Assembly (NCBI GenBank): GCA_030605085.1
Contig: JAUWBH010000003.1
Location: 19,113-83,112, forward strand
Direction: 5' to 3'
DNA from: Promethearchaeota archaeon
Lineage (GTDB): Archaea > Asgardarchaeota > Lokiarchaeia > Sigynarchaeales > SOKP01
Length of the DNA stretch: 64,000 nt
Of this stretch, positions 38,472 to 47,843 are shown piece after piece; position 1 is the stretch's first letter; each line of letters begins with the position of its first letter. A model generated the notes under the pieces. The model had not been told where the DNA came from, searched no databases, and saw nothing but the letters and a program-made list of their open reading frames with translations. The position numbers and the translations under genes are program-made.

Positions 38472-38876
38472 ATGGGCTCAATCCTTAAAGAACTCTGGAT
38501 TTTTTCTAATGATGGCCGTCCTTTAGCGGAATTTTGTAGCGGGAAAGAGTGTAATCCCAATAATTTAATTATGGGAAGTTTTGTTTCTGCTATCAAAATT
38601 TATAGCGAACATCTCATCAGTGGAGGTTTAAAAAATTTTATACTGGAAAAAGATAAATTTACTTTCGTGGCCCTTCTTCAAGGTAATCTTATCTTAGTAT
38701 GTAGAACTAGCCCAAAAATTAAAGATAAGAAAATTAAAAAGATATGCTTTGACATTGTTGAAATTTTTGAAGAGTTATATACCGTTGATGTACTTAAAAA
38801 TTGGCGCGGAAATCTCTCCTTCTTTGACAATTTCAAGGAAAGATTGGACGAGTATATTGAGCAACATAATATATAA
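38472..38876 (+). CDS. Small longin/roadblock-like protein, tandem paralogue
   Basis: A 134-residue paralogue of the upstream protein: ILKELWIFSNDGRPLAEFCS, LLQGNLILVCRTSPKIKDKK and a shared LKNWRGNLSFFDNF end. The pair looks like a tandem duplication that has since diverged. Same fold inference and unknown role. Confidence 0.65.
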   Translation: MGSILKELWIFSNDGRPLAEFCSGKECNPNNLIMGSFVSAIKIYSEHLISGGLKNFILEKDKFTFVALLQGNLILVCRTSPKIKDKKIKKICFDIVEIFEELYTVDVLKNWRGNLSFFDNFKERLDEYIEQHNI

Positions 38877-38979
38877 CGAGATATCTAACATTAAGAAGTA
38901 AGGCTCTTATTATTTTATAGATCTTTATTATTTAATCTACAATTCTATTAATTTCTGATTCTATTATTTATGTAAAACA

Positions 38980-40059
38980 TTACAAATTTACATATGCATC
39001 TTCTAATAAGTCAAGATATTTGATTAATACCTGATTCGATTTTATTTTTTGGTCAAAATCCGTCTTAATAACATTTACAATGTACTCAGGTAAAAATGTT
39101 TTAACAAAGAAATCAGTGATTAAGATATAATATTCATTTCCTTGAGAATCGTTAAAGATTTGAATCAGTTGAGTATCTATTAAAGATTTTATTACGTAGT
39201 CAATGTTATCTAAACCACTCTCTTTTAGATTATCTAAATCTCTCTTCATAATAGCTTTTTCTCTTAATAATTTCAATATATCATAAACATTTTGATCGAT
39301 AAGAAGATTCACAATTTTAAGGTTATCTTCTTCTAAAGGTTCATAATCTTGAAAAAATTTATTACATTCGCTTTGATATATCGCCACAAGTTCTTTCGGA
39401 ATTCCTCTCTCAAGGGGATTTATTATAAGCTTAAAAGGAGGTACACGAAACATAACTAGATCGTTCAAAAAAAAGATTAATAACGACCGTTCACCTTTTA
39501 CAGATGATATTTTAATTATCTCTTTTTGAATAAGATCAGAAAGAATTGGTTCTAAATCATTATATTCTTGTATATAGACGTCTTTTAACCGAGTCATTAA
39601 TTCTGATTGCGAAATTATTCCTTCAACTCTTAATCGATTGATAATACTTCTCTTAATTTCGTTTTCATAAATCATCGCAAGCTGTTGCTCGTAATTGAAT
39701 TTAGGATAAAGACATACGCGTTGGAAAAGGGAAGGAATCATCTTCAAATAAGCCTTATTTTCGAGGTTTTGTAAGATTATATGGGATAAGTCAATTAAGC
39801 CAATCTCGTAGTCATCGGGGTCGTCGCCTAGACTCAAAAGTAATATTACGCAGTAATTCGTTTCGGTTCCAGAATAATACGAAATGGAATTCAATGAACC
39901 AACCATCAAGCTAATTACTCCTTTGGTTCCAGAATAATCGTGAGTTTCGAATATTTGTATAAGCATCTTATCGTCTAAATCAATTTCTTCTGGAAATTTT
40001 GCTAATATTTCATTACCAGCAATTTCATCCCATTTCATAAAAACTAATCCTACTGGCAT
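38980..40059 (-). CDS. Longin-like domain with winged-helix-type C-terminus
   Basis: A 359-residue protein. Residues 1-125 are longin-like, opening GLVFMKWDEIAGNEILAKFP with the shared D-x-x-G turn. The remainder is helical with repeated short winged-helix-like blocks (INRLRVEGIISQSELMTRLK; ILKLLREKAIMKRDLDNLKE). This suggests a regulator whose longin input is coupled to DNA or protein binding. No enzyme motif. Expressed alone. Confidence 0.65.
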   Translation of the reverse strand: MPVGLVFMKWDEIAGNEILAKFPEEIDLDDKMLIQIFETHDYSGTKGVISLMVGSLNSISYYSGTETNYCVILLLSLGDDPDDYEIGLIDLSHIILQNLENKAYLKMIPSLFQRVCLYPKFNYEQQLAMIYENEIKRSIINRLRVEGIISQSELMTRLKDVYIQEYNDLEPILSDLIQKEIIKISSVKGERSLLIFFLNDLVMFRVPPFKLIINPLERGIPKELVAIYQSECNKFFQDYEPLEEDNLKIVNLLIDQNVYDILKLLREKAIMKRDLDNLKESGLDNIDYVIKSLIDTQLIQIFNDSQGNEYYILITDFFVKTFLPEYIVNVIKTDFDQKIKSNQVLIKYLDLLEDAYVNL

Positions 40060-40105
40060 TATACAAATTCTCTACAAGATTATTTAATTCTTTTAAAAAA
40101 TATTT

Positions 40106-40270
40106 TTATCTTTTTTTTTTCATAATTAAATCGTAAGTCTTTTGGACAAATTCTTTCCTTGTAGCATATAAAAGCGATTCTGAAATTGATTTAGCTCCAT
40201 TAATTTCATTTTTTAATGCGTTGATGACTTTAATAAATCTTTTAGAATGCTTTTTTTTTTTTTTACCCAT
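40106..40270 (-). CDS. Small Lys-rich protein (54 aa)
   Basis: Frame MGKKKKKHSKRFIKVINALK, NEINGAKSISESLLYATRKE, FVQKTYDLIMKKKR. It has an ATG start, balanced composition and heptad-like helices. Codons 3-7 are read from a run of 14 A plus G, so the frame depends on the exact run length. No family recognised. Confidence 0.5.
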   Translation of the reverse strand: MGKKKKKHSKRFIKVINALKNEINGAKSISESLLYATRKEFVQKTYDLIMKKKR

Positions 40271-40394
40271 AAATTCTCTCGCTAATTTGCGTTATAATAA
40301 TTTTTATTTAATAATTTTCTGTTGAAAAATGAAACTCATATTTTTAATCTTATGGTTGTTCGATATTAACAATTAAAATAAATTAATTTTAAAA

Positions 40395-41093
40395 TCATTT
40401 CTTTTTTTTCCTTTTCTTCTTTTTTTTTGAAGGTAACACAACTCCTTGTTTGCGAACCAGCCGCAATTTTTCAATGCGTTTTTGCATACTGTACACTATT
40501 ACCCCAATAAAGAGAAAAGATAAGAGGATCGTTGCCCATTCTATTATTGGAACGATAAAAATCCATAACACAACATTGATTGCTGCTGCAAAGAAACCGA
40601 ACTTAGCAACATTTCTAGTAAATTTATATTTATATAAAGCAACTGATGGGAAAATAAAAGTTAATACACTTACTGTAAAAAGACTTACAGCCCAAATAAT
40701 ATGAATAATTAAGAAATCTTTTGGAAAAATTCCTATCATTATCATTGCAAAAGCGCAATAAAAACCAGACAGTTGAGTCATAATTGTGAGCCTCTTGTTC
40801 TTACGACCGCCAATATACCATTCATACAAACCAATAAAGAACGGAAAAAGAATAATTCCAGAAATAATGCAACCAACATTAAAAAAAATCGCACCTCTTG
40901 GATTTAACTTTGAACTTCCAAGATCGCTCATCCAATTCACAAAAGGATTATATCCTCCCGGAAAATATGCTAATGAAATTAATGTAAAACTCCAAAATAT
41001 TAAGATAGCTGCGACACCTGACACAACGCTTATTGGATACTTTGATGGGATTGGAAGAAGTTTTACAGCTTTAGCTAACTTATCTGTTTTCAT
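40395..41093 (-). CDS. DUF998-family membrane protein
   Basis: A 232-residue protein with six transmembrane helices and the DUF998 signature NWMSDLGSSKLNPRGAIFFN between helices 1 and 2. It ends in a very basic tail (SKKKKKRKKKK). The family is common in archaea and its function is unknown; the tail suggests a cytoplasmic C-terminus. Confidence 0.8.
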   Translation of the reverse strand: MKTDKLAKAVKLLPIPSKYPISVVSGVAAILIFWSFTLISLAYFPGGYNPFVNWMSDLGSSKLNPRGAIFFNVGCIISGIILFPFFIGLYEWYIGGRKNKRLTIMTQLSGFYCAFAMIMIGIFPKDFLIIHIIWAVSLFTVSVLTFIFPSVALYKYKFTRNVAKFGFFAAAINVVLWIFIVPIIEWATILLSFLFIGVIVYSMQKRIEKLRLVRKQGVVLPSKKKKKRKKKK

Positions 41094-41240
41094 TAATTGT
41101 TTTTCCTTTAACCCATTTATTATAATTTATTTAATTTTTAAGCAAATTTAGAAAAGTCTTGTTATAACTAATAATAATGCTCCTATTTATTATTATAAAA
41201 ATAATGAAAATATTAAATTCTTTTCTAAATTCGTTAATAT

Positions 41241-42140
41241 TTATAATGCGGGTGATAATAATACATTCGAAACTCGTTCCCAAAAATTTCTAAGATTATA
41301 ACTTTTTCTTTCTTTTATTTGAATCGAAATTTCTTTGAAAAGATCTTTAATTTTAAGCGATTCAAAATAGTTAATTTTTGGAGCAATTACGGCTATCATA
41401 TATTGTCTTTCTTTTGCCCTCATAGTCTCGTCTGGATAACTATCAAAAAAAATGTAACCATATCTTCCAATATTTTCGATATTTAACAATATTCCTTCAG
41501 CTTTAGTAATATCCATGTTCCCGTAAATAGACACCGTTGCCTGAAATAGTTGTTGACCTACTTCTGTTATTGAAAATGGGAAAGCTTCATCTGTAGGAAA
41601 ATAATTTTTTAAAGTAGGACCTCTAATATCATCCCATATCACATATAGTAGAGCAACTTGAGTTTTTTCCTCACCAGAAATTGAGGGAATCCGTCCAATA
41701 TTTAGGGAAGAGAGTATTTCTTCCATTTTTTTATCAATTGATTCAATTTTTTTGTTTCTAGCAATTTTACCCGAAATAATTGCGAGTAAATCCTCTTGCC
41801 TAAAAGGTTTTGTTAAATAATCATCTACCCCTAACATTTTGCCAAATCGTACGTCATTCGGAGAAGCACGGGCAGTTAGGAATACAAAAGGAATGCGGTT
41901 CCACTTTGGCTCTTCAGAAACTGCTTTAAAGAAATCATATCCGTCCATTTCTGGCATCATAATATCGCTTATTATAACTTCTGGAACGCTGTCTATTTCT
42001 GAAAGTATTTCTAAAGCTTGCTTACCATTACTTGCCGTAACTACTTGATAATTATTAATTTCTAACGAGAGCTTTATGTTAAATAGAATATCTTCATTAT
42101 CATCAACAACCAATATTAATGGGTTTGAATTTATTGACAT
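41241..42140 (-). CDS. Response-regulator receiver fused to a longin-like domain
   Basis: A 299-residue protein. Residues 1-125 are a complete CheY-like receiver: VVDDNED acidic pair, phosphoacceptor Asp in VIISDIMMPEMDGYDF, FLTARA and YLTKPF. Residues about 165-290 are longin-like, opening ALLYVIWDDIRGPTLKNYFP. The output is therefore a longin-like module and not DNA binding, so phosphorylation may control GTPase or membrane signalling. Located next to the MASE3 kinase, a likely partner. Confidence 0.82.
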   Translation of the reverse strand: MSINSNPLILVVDDNEDILFNIKLSLEINNYQVVTASNGKQALEILSEIDSVPEVIISDIMMPEMDGYDFFKAVSEEPKWNRIPFVFLTARASPNDVRFGKMLGVDDYLTKPFRQEDLLAIISGKIARNKKIESIDKKMEEILSSLNIGRIPSISGEEKTQVALLYVIWDDIRGPTLKNYFPTDEAFPFSITEVGQQLFQATVSIYGNMDITKAEGILLNIENIGRYGYIFFDSYPDETMRAKERQYMIAVIAPKINYFESLKIKDLFKEISIQIKERKSYNLRNFWERVSNVLLSPAL

Positions 42141-42242
42141 ATCATTTATCTTTTTTATTCTTATACAAAATCAATATATCTGGTCGTTTTTTTGTACAAT
42201 ATCAATAAATAAAGTTATTTTTATTTTTAATTTTTTTTTTCC

Positions 42243-44093
42243 TTATGATATTTTTAATCTAGGGAGAAATACTGAAAATGTCGAACCCTTCCCAAGCTCA
42301 CTTTCTACGAATATTTCTCCCTTGTGAAGTTTTGTCAATTCTTTTGCAATAACTAATCCTAGACCAGTTCCGGGAATATCGCTCACTTGTCCAGATCTGA
42401 AGAAACGTTTAAATAAGTTGGGAAGATCCTTTTCAGAAATTCCGATTCCGTGGTCTATAAATTGAAATAATACGCCAGGTCTTTGATTTGTATTATATTT
42501 TCCTTCATAATTATCTAAGGCAATTATTTCGATTTTTGAGTTGTCATTTGAATATTTTATTGCATTATCAATAAAAATTCGAAATATTTGATCAATTCTC
42601 TTGATATCACCATATAAAATAATATTATTATTTATGTCTAATTTAATATTTATTTTTTTTTCCTTTAAACGGGGATCTATAAGGAATAAGATTTCTTGAA
42701 CGATTTCTAAAGAGTGATACTCTTTCATTTTCAATTCTAACCTTTTTTCATCAATTCTCGATAACATTAGAATATCTTCGACTAAATCGTTGAGTAAGAA
42801 CACATTTCGCGAAATCCCCTCTCTAAGCTTTTCTTCAACTTCCGGCTCAATGTTTCCCATATTATTATTCAAATACTCAATTGACATCATTAATACTGTT
42901 ATAGGAGTTCGTAATTCGTGGGAAACAGTGGAAACAAAGCGTTCTAGTTTTTCTTCTGCTTTTTTTCGCTCGGTAATGTCTGTAGCAACGCTTAAAAGAC
43001 TCACGTAATTGTTTTCGACATCTTTAATAGGTTTCTCAATTATATAATAAGTTTTAGTACCAACAGGTAAATTAAATGTTCGCTCATACATACGAGTTTC
43101 TCCAGTCATAATTAATTTACGATTACTATTAATATATTCATCAGCTAGTTCTTTAGGAAATACATCAAAAAGAGTTTTTCCGATGAAATCTTCAGGTCTG
43201 CCGCCTAATTCTTCAGCAGCTTTTTCGTTTACTAATAAATATGTACCATTTTCGTCTAACATTGTGATACCTGCTCCAGAATATCTGATTATATTCTTTA
43301 ATTCAAGTTCGCTTTGCTTGAGTTTTCTAAATAGGAGATTAAATGGATTTTCAAGTCCGATATTGATTATAGCTTTATATAACAGAAAAAACGATATAAT
43401 TTTGAAAATATGTCCAATTAAATTTGATATACCATAAACGCTGATATAAAATGTAAATGCTAATTCGGCAATCATAGTTGCCACGATTGAACCTATTATC
43501 AATATAATTATTTTTTTATCAAATTCTTTCCGAAATTTGTACATAATAAAGATCGTCGCTAACAGAATGAGATCGATTATATACTCACTTATGATCTTGA
43601 AAGGAGTCAATCCAACACCTTCAATATAGCACTCTGGAAAGACTCTGCCAAATATTAAGATTATTAATACAGATGTAATAATTGCATATCCCATGAGTAA
43701 ATAATTTGTATTAACTTTTTTATTTACAACTAAAGAAGCCAATAAGAAAGAAAAGGCTTGGAGATATCGCGCTGCAATCCATAATGAAGTCGGCAAATTT
43801 GAATCGTATTCCGTAAAAATTCCCATTCCTGAGTAAGCAAGCGTGTGAATTAAATCTATAAAACTAACAAAAAGAAAAGAAATTGCAATCACTAAGAAAA
43901 AGGAGTTATCTATGTTTTTTCGAGAGTTCCAGCCAATTACAAAAATACCCCCCGCAATAACGATACTAAATAACTCAGCTATCGTGTGAAATAGAAGATA
44001 ACTATAAAGAGTTGTTAAATAAGTACCAAATAAGATTAAAAAAAAGATTGTGGCTTCTATGTAATCTCTCTTCTTTTTAGGGATTTTTGACAT
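42243..44093 (-). CDS. MASE3-PAS sensor histidine kinase
   Basis: A 616-residue kinase. An N-terminal 8-helix MASE3-like membrane sensor (LIHTLAYSGMGIF; LPTSLWIAARYLQAFSFLLA) is followed by PAS (about 270-390, ending SVATDITERKKAEEKL), HisKA with SHELRTPITVLMMS (His present), and HATPase with DNAIKYS, DHGIGIS and GTGLGLVIAKEL. All catalytic boxes are intact. It lies upstream of the receiver-longin gene in the same orientation, 102 bp apart. Confidence 0.9.
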   Translation of the reverse strand: MSKIPKKKRDYIEATIFFLILFGTYLTTLYSYLLFHTIAELFSIVIAGGIFVIGWNSRKNIDNSFFLVIAISFLFVSFIDLIHTLAYSGMGIFTEYDSNLPTSLWIAARYLQAFSFLLASLVVNKKVNTNYLLMGYAIITSVLIILIFGRVFPECYIEGVGLTPFKIISEYIIDLILLATIFIMYKFRKEFDKKIIILIIGSIVATMIAELAFTFYISVYGISNLIGHIFKIISFFLLYKAIINIGLENPFNLLFRKLKQSELELKNIIRYSGAGITMLDENGTYLLVNEKAAEELGGRPEDFIGKTLFDVFPKELADEYINSNRKLIMTGETRMYERTFNLPVGTKTYYIIEKPIKDVENNYVSLLSVATDITERKKAEEKLERFVSTVSHELRTPITVLMMSIEYLNNNMGNIEPEVEEKLREGISRNVFLLNDLVEDILMLSRIDEKRLELKMKEYHSLEIVQEILFLIDPRLKEKKINIKLDINNNIILYGDIKRIDQIFRIFIDNAIKYSNDNSKIEIIALDNYEGKYNTNQRPGVLFQFIDHGIGISEKDLPNLFKRFFRSGQVSDIPGTGLGLVIAKELTKLHKGEIFVESELGKGSTFSVFLPRLKIS

Positions 44094-44335
44094 AATTATA
44101 ACCTTTAAAGCTTTTTATATTTATCAAATAAAATTACTTAAAATTATTAAGAACGATTAAAAGATTAAAAATGTAAAATTTAAAATTTACTGATATGAAA
44201 AATTAAGTTTTTTTAAAATTTTATAAAATATTTATGAAATATTATTACTATACTATATTCTTTTTTTCTTATTTTTCCAAAAAAAGAAAGATATTTTTCT
44301 TCTTTCTGTTTTATCCTGATAAATAGATTCAATTT

Positions 44336-44950
44336 CTACGGCTTTGGATTATCTTCTGTGTCAATTTCTAAAAGAATTTGTAGATCTTCCACCAATTCGG
44401 ATAATAACGCAACATTTCTTGTAATTGTATTCATCAATTTTTCTTTTGTCTCCTCATTTATTCTATTTTTATATTTATTTAAGTTTTCCAAGCACTGTTG
44501 AAGTGCTGCGATTGGAGTCCTTAATTGATGAGAAGCTGTAGATACAAATTCATTACGCATTTTCTCAAATCTTTTTCGTTCAGTAATATCTCTAGCAATG
44601 CATAGTATTGCTTCTTTTCCTTGATATTCAATTATTCTACAGCTTGCTTCAATAAAAAGCGCTGTACCATCTCGTCGTAAATGTTCTGTTATTAAAATCA
44701 AATTGTTATCCTGAATTAATTTTTCTAATTTTTGTGGTATTGAAGGGATATATTTTGGTGAACTTATATCCTTTATTTTCATTTGTAATAATTCTTCCCG
44801 CGTGTATCCAAGACGCTCGCATGCCATTTGATTTACTTCTAAAAGATTTCCTTTATATTTTTTAAATTCTCTCGTATTTAATATTTAAACTCCATCCTTA
44901 CTATTACTAATATAGCTTCGTTATTTAAAATTCGAAAATATCACATTAAT
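44336..44950 (-). pseudogene. Degraded PAS-HisKA kinase fragment
   Basis: The frame from Met 44827 carries a PAS domain end and HisKA with SHQLRTPIAALQQ but no ATPase domain; it stops at PKP. Upstream coding continues in-frame as ILNTREFKKYKGNLLEVNQ after a TAA and a frame change (NNEAILVI, SKDGV), the expected first half of the same PAS domain. Both ends are therefore lost. A remnant of a larger sensor kinase. Confidence 0.65.
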
Positions 44951-45011
44951 ATGTAAATTATTATAATATTCAAGGTAAATATTAATTAAATTATATTTAA
45001 AAAATAAAGAA

Positions 45012-45569
45012 ATGTTAAAAATGGACAATATTACTCCTAAACAAAGAGCTTGTAAAATTTTAATAATGGGTCTTGATAATAGCGGTAAAACATCTATTCT
45101 TCTTAGTTTGAGTTATGATGCTAATTTGTTATCGTATTATTCGTTGAACCCTACAAAAGGCATAAATATAGAGAAATTCGAAACTCATGACCTCATAATT
45201 AGCTGTTGGGATTTTGGAGGACAAGAAAAATTTCGTGAAAAATATTTGAGGAATTTTGATGAATATACTGAACAAGTCGAAAAAATTATTTTTGTTATTG
45301 ATGTCCAAGATATAAAAAGGTACGATTTAGCACTTGATTATTTAAATAAAATAATTAAAAAACTCAAAAATCTAAATGAAAAGATTGATCTTTCAATATT
45401 TTTACACAAATACGATCCAAACTTAACTCGACAAGAAAAGTTTAAATCTATAGACGAGAAAGTTAAAGTGGAATTAGTTAGCAAGATAAAACAGATTATT
45501 CCTTCTGAATTTAATTATGATGTTTATAGAACGTCTATTTATACTGTTTTTGAGAAGAATTTAGTTTAA
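45012..45569 (+). CDS. Rag/Arf-like small GTPase
   Basis: A 185-residue GTPase. The P-loop GLDNSGKTS is Arf/Rag-like, G3 is WDFGGQEKFRE, and G4 reads HKYD; HKxD is the form found in Rag/Gtr GTPases. The FVIDVQD...ALDYLNKIIKKL segment also resembles Rag proteins. The Rag C-terminal roadblock domain is missing, but a small longin-like protein is encoded 39 bp downstream. This looks like a split Rag-type module. Confidence 0.8.
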   Translation: MLKMDNITPKQRACKILIMGLDNSGKTSILLSLSYDANLLSYYSLNPTKGINIEKFETHDLIISCWDFGGQEKFREKYLRNFDEYTEQVEKIIFVIDVQDIKRYDLALDYLNKIIKKLKNLNEKIDLSIFLHKYDPNLTRQEKFKSIDEKVKVELVSKIKQIIPSEFNYDVYRTSIYTVFEKNLV

Positions 45570-45608
45570 AATATAATTAAATGATAATTTAGCGAATAAA
45601 TTATAAAA

Positions 45609-46037
45609 ATGATAAAAGAAATACAGTGCATTTATATACTGAACGACCAAGGTAATCCAATATTCATACGTGAAAATTTTATTCAAGGTACAGAAAATGC
45701 TGATCACGCAATGTTGTCGAATTTTTTTAATGCATTGCAATCATTTGCCATGGAACTCGGAGAAAATGAAACAAGATCTATAGATTTAGAGACTTCTAAA
45801 ATCTTTTCCATTAAAGATTCGGTGACAAATTACTCGTTTATTTTAAAATGTGATAGAAATGCTAAACCTAAGAAAATGTTTAAAATCTTACAGCAAATCT
45901 ACAATATTTTTATTGATATGTTTACAGGACATATCCATGACTTTGAGGAAGCGAAAAGTAAAATTATGCCTTCTTTTGAAAGCGCATTGGACGAAATAAT
46001 TGAACCAGTTAAAAAATTTGAGAGTTTGTTTAAATAA
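45609..46037 (+). CDS. Small longin/roadblock-like protein, partner of the Rag-like GTPase
   Basis: A 142-residue protein with the same plan as the 37.8-kb pair: IQCIYILNDQGNPIFIRENF, then NYSFILKCDRNAKPKKM, and a helical end (FEEAKSKIMPSFESALDEII). It is co-transcribed with the GTPase. The fold is inferred from pattern. Confidence 0.65.
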   Translation: MIKEIQCIYILNDQGNPIFIRENFIQGTENADHAMLSNFFNALQSFAMELGENETRSIDLETSKIFSIKDSVTNYSFILKCDRNAKPKKMFKILQQIYNIFIDMFTGHIHDFEEAKSKIMPSFESALDEIIEPVKKFESLFK

Positions 46038-46065
46038 TAGATTTAAAGATTACAGTTTAAAGTAA

Positions 46066-46824
46066 TTATTCTTTTCTGCTCTCTATCCTTTTCACTAACC
46101 ATTTCGGCATAACTAATGATAGATAGGAAAGTACAATAAATATCACAGCAAACATCCAAGATACATATACGAATGGTGAATATCCAGGATGATCGAATAA
46201 AACAATCATTATATTGTCAGCCAATATCATTAAAAGAAAGCAAATCATCGATATCATTGAATAAAATATTAGTAATAAACCGAAGCGAGCAATTTTATCG
46301 CTTGATTTCTTTTTGGTTTCGTACGATATTATTGCTATGGTAATATAGACAAAGGAAGAAAAAGCAATAATGCCAATATTCGTGTATAATCTAATATTTA
46401 GTTTCCCGGCATAATCTACGGACGGTACACCCCACCAATTCCATGGCAGAAACACTATTATTATTAAAACTATACCAATCAATATAAGAGGGATAATCGC
46501 CTTATTTCCTCTATTTGTAATTTTACTGGCAAAAAGAAATAAAAAAATATTCCCCACAATCATCATACTATATGCTAGGGGTAATGAAAGCCGATAAATT
46601 TCTTTGTAAAAACCTGTAATGGCCGCTTCTGCTAATCCGATTGTAAGTATAATTATGGCTAATGTATATAATGCAAAAACAAAAGATAAATGTAAAGGTG
46701 CAATTTCTTTTCTTTCCCTCCATTTCCTAATCATTTGTATAGTAATCAAAACACTAAAAATGGAAATGAAAATGTAATAAATAAATATTGGTAAAACGCG
46801 AGCTTCAAACGCTGTATATGTCAT
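46066..46824 (-). CDS. Seven-helix membrane protein
   Basis: A 252-residue integral membrane protein with seven predicted helices and a basic C-terminal MPKWLVKRIESRKE. It resembles the 33522-34268 protein in layout. Such domains precede kinases in some archaeal sensors; here it is alone. Convergent with the Rag module. Confidence 0.65.
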   Translation of the reverse strand: MTYTAFEARVLPIFIYYIFISIFSVLITIQMIRKWRERKEIAPLHLSFVFALYTLAIIILTIGLAEAAITGFYKEIYRLSLPLAYSMMIVGNIFLFLFASKITNRGNKAIIPLILIGIVLIIIVFLPWNWWGVPSVDYAGKLNIRLYTNIGIIAFSSFVYITIAIISYETKKKSSDKIARFGLLLIFYSMISMICFLLMILADNIMIVLFDHPGYSPFVYVSWMFAVIFIVLSYLSLVMPKWLVKRIESRKE

Positions 46825-46999
46825 AAATTTATAGTTATTTATTTTCTATAAAAAGTTTTTACTTATAATGTATCAGATATCTGTAGGATAACAGAAAAAA
46901 GTAATTTTATGGACTTTAGAGATTGCCTATTAGTCTATTCATTAAATTGAAAAAATAAAAAAATTAAAAATTAAAAAAAAAAAAAATCTAAAAAAAATC

Positions 47000-47605
47000 C
47001 TATTTAACTTCTATTTTCTTTGTTTCTTTCTTTTCTTCTTCTTTTTTTGGTAGTTTCAGTTTCAAAATACCCTTTTCTAAGGTAGCGTCTACATTATCTT
47101 CGTCGATATTTTCAGGCAATTTAAAGTATCTGTAATAGCTTGAACTACTGTATTCCCTTCGGATATAACCCTCTTTCTTTTCTTCGTGTTCATCTTTTTT
47201 CTCTCCTTTAACCTCTAAAGTCCCGTCGTGAATGGTAATCTCTAAATCACCCTTTTCTAAACCAGGTAATTCCGCAGTTATACTATAGCTCTCATCATCT
47301 TCAGTAATATTAGCTAATGGAATTCTGAAAAGAGGATCTTCCTCAAAAATTTTCAAGCTAAATGGTTCGTAATCCCATAATCGCATTGGTCTCCAGAAAA
47401 AGTCGTCAAACCATCGAGTTAAATCGTTAAAGAATCTATCCATACTTCTAAATGCCGATAAAGGTCGATACCTTCGTCGTAATTCGATTTCACCACCTTT
47501 CTTTTCTTCTTTAGGTGTTTCTTCAGTTTTAGGTGTTACTTCTTTGGTTTCAGTATGTTCCTCTTCTTTTATTTCAACCTTTTTTTCTTCTTTTATATCT
47601 GACAT
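47000..47605 (-). CDS. Small heat-shock protein, Hsp20/alpha-crystallin
   Basis: About 201 residues. The alpha-crystallin domain (about 90-180) includes YSITAELPGLEKGDLEITIH and the closing LEKGILKLKLPKKE. It is an ATP-independent holdase. An earlier ATG at 47620 is part of the ribosome site (GGAGGT), so ATG 47605 (MSDIKEEKK) is the better start. The N-terminus is an unusual Glu/Lys-rich stretch of about 40 residues. A palindrome and TATA box lie upstream. Confidence 0.9.
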   Translation of the reverse strand: MSDIKEEKKVEIKEEEHTETKEVTPKTEETPKEEKKGGEIELRRRYRPLSAFRSMDRFFNDLTRWFDDFFWRPMRLWDYEPFSLKIFEEDPLFRIPLANITEDDESYSITAELPGLEKGDLEITIHDGTLEVKGEKKDEHEEKKEGYIRREYSSSSYYRYFKLPENIDEDNVDATLEKGILKLKLPKKEEEKKETKKIEVK

Positions 47606-47682
47606 ATTATTTACCTCCATACTATTATTTTTTAAAATTTTTGGTCATTGTCAATTGCCATTTAACAATCACCCATTCACAA

Positions 47683-47712
47683 TACAATATTGTAAATGCA
47701 CCTATATAAATG
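47683..47712 (-). promoter_or_regulatory. hsp20 promoter with palindromic operator candidate
   Basis: A TATA-like ATTTATATAGG (complement of 47702-47712) is followed 7-8 bp downstream by a perfect 12-bp palindrome TACAATATTGTA (47683-47694), between the TATA and the expected transcription start. That is where archaeal repressors usually bind. It is 78 bp upstream of the hsp20 start. Confidence 0.5.
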
Positions 47713-47843
47713 TTCGTTTTTTTAAAAAATAAATAGTAGGAAGCTTCTAATTACAAAAATTAAGTTTTTTTTAAAACTATTTTTAAAGATAAAAGGTTAT
47801 AATTTTATACGAATAAAAAGCTTTGAAAAGTAGGTGTTTCAAG

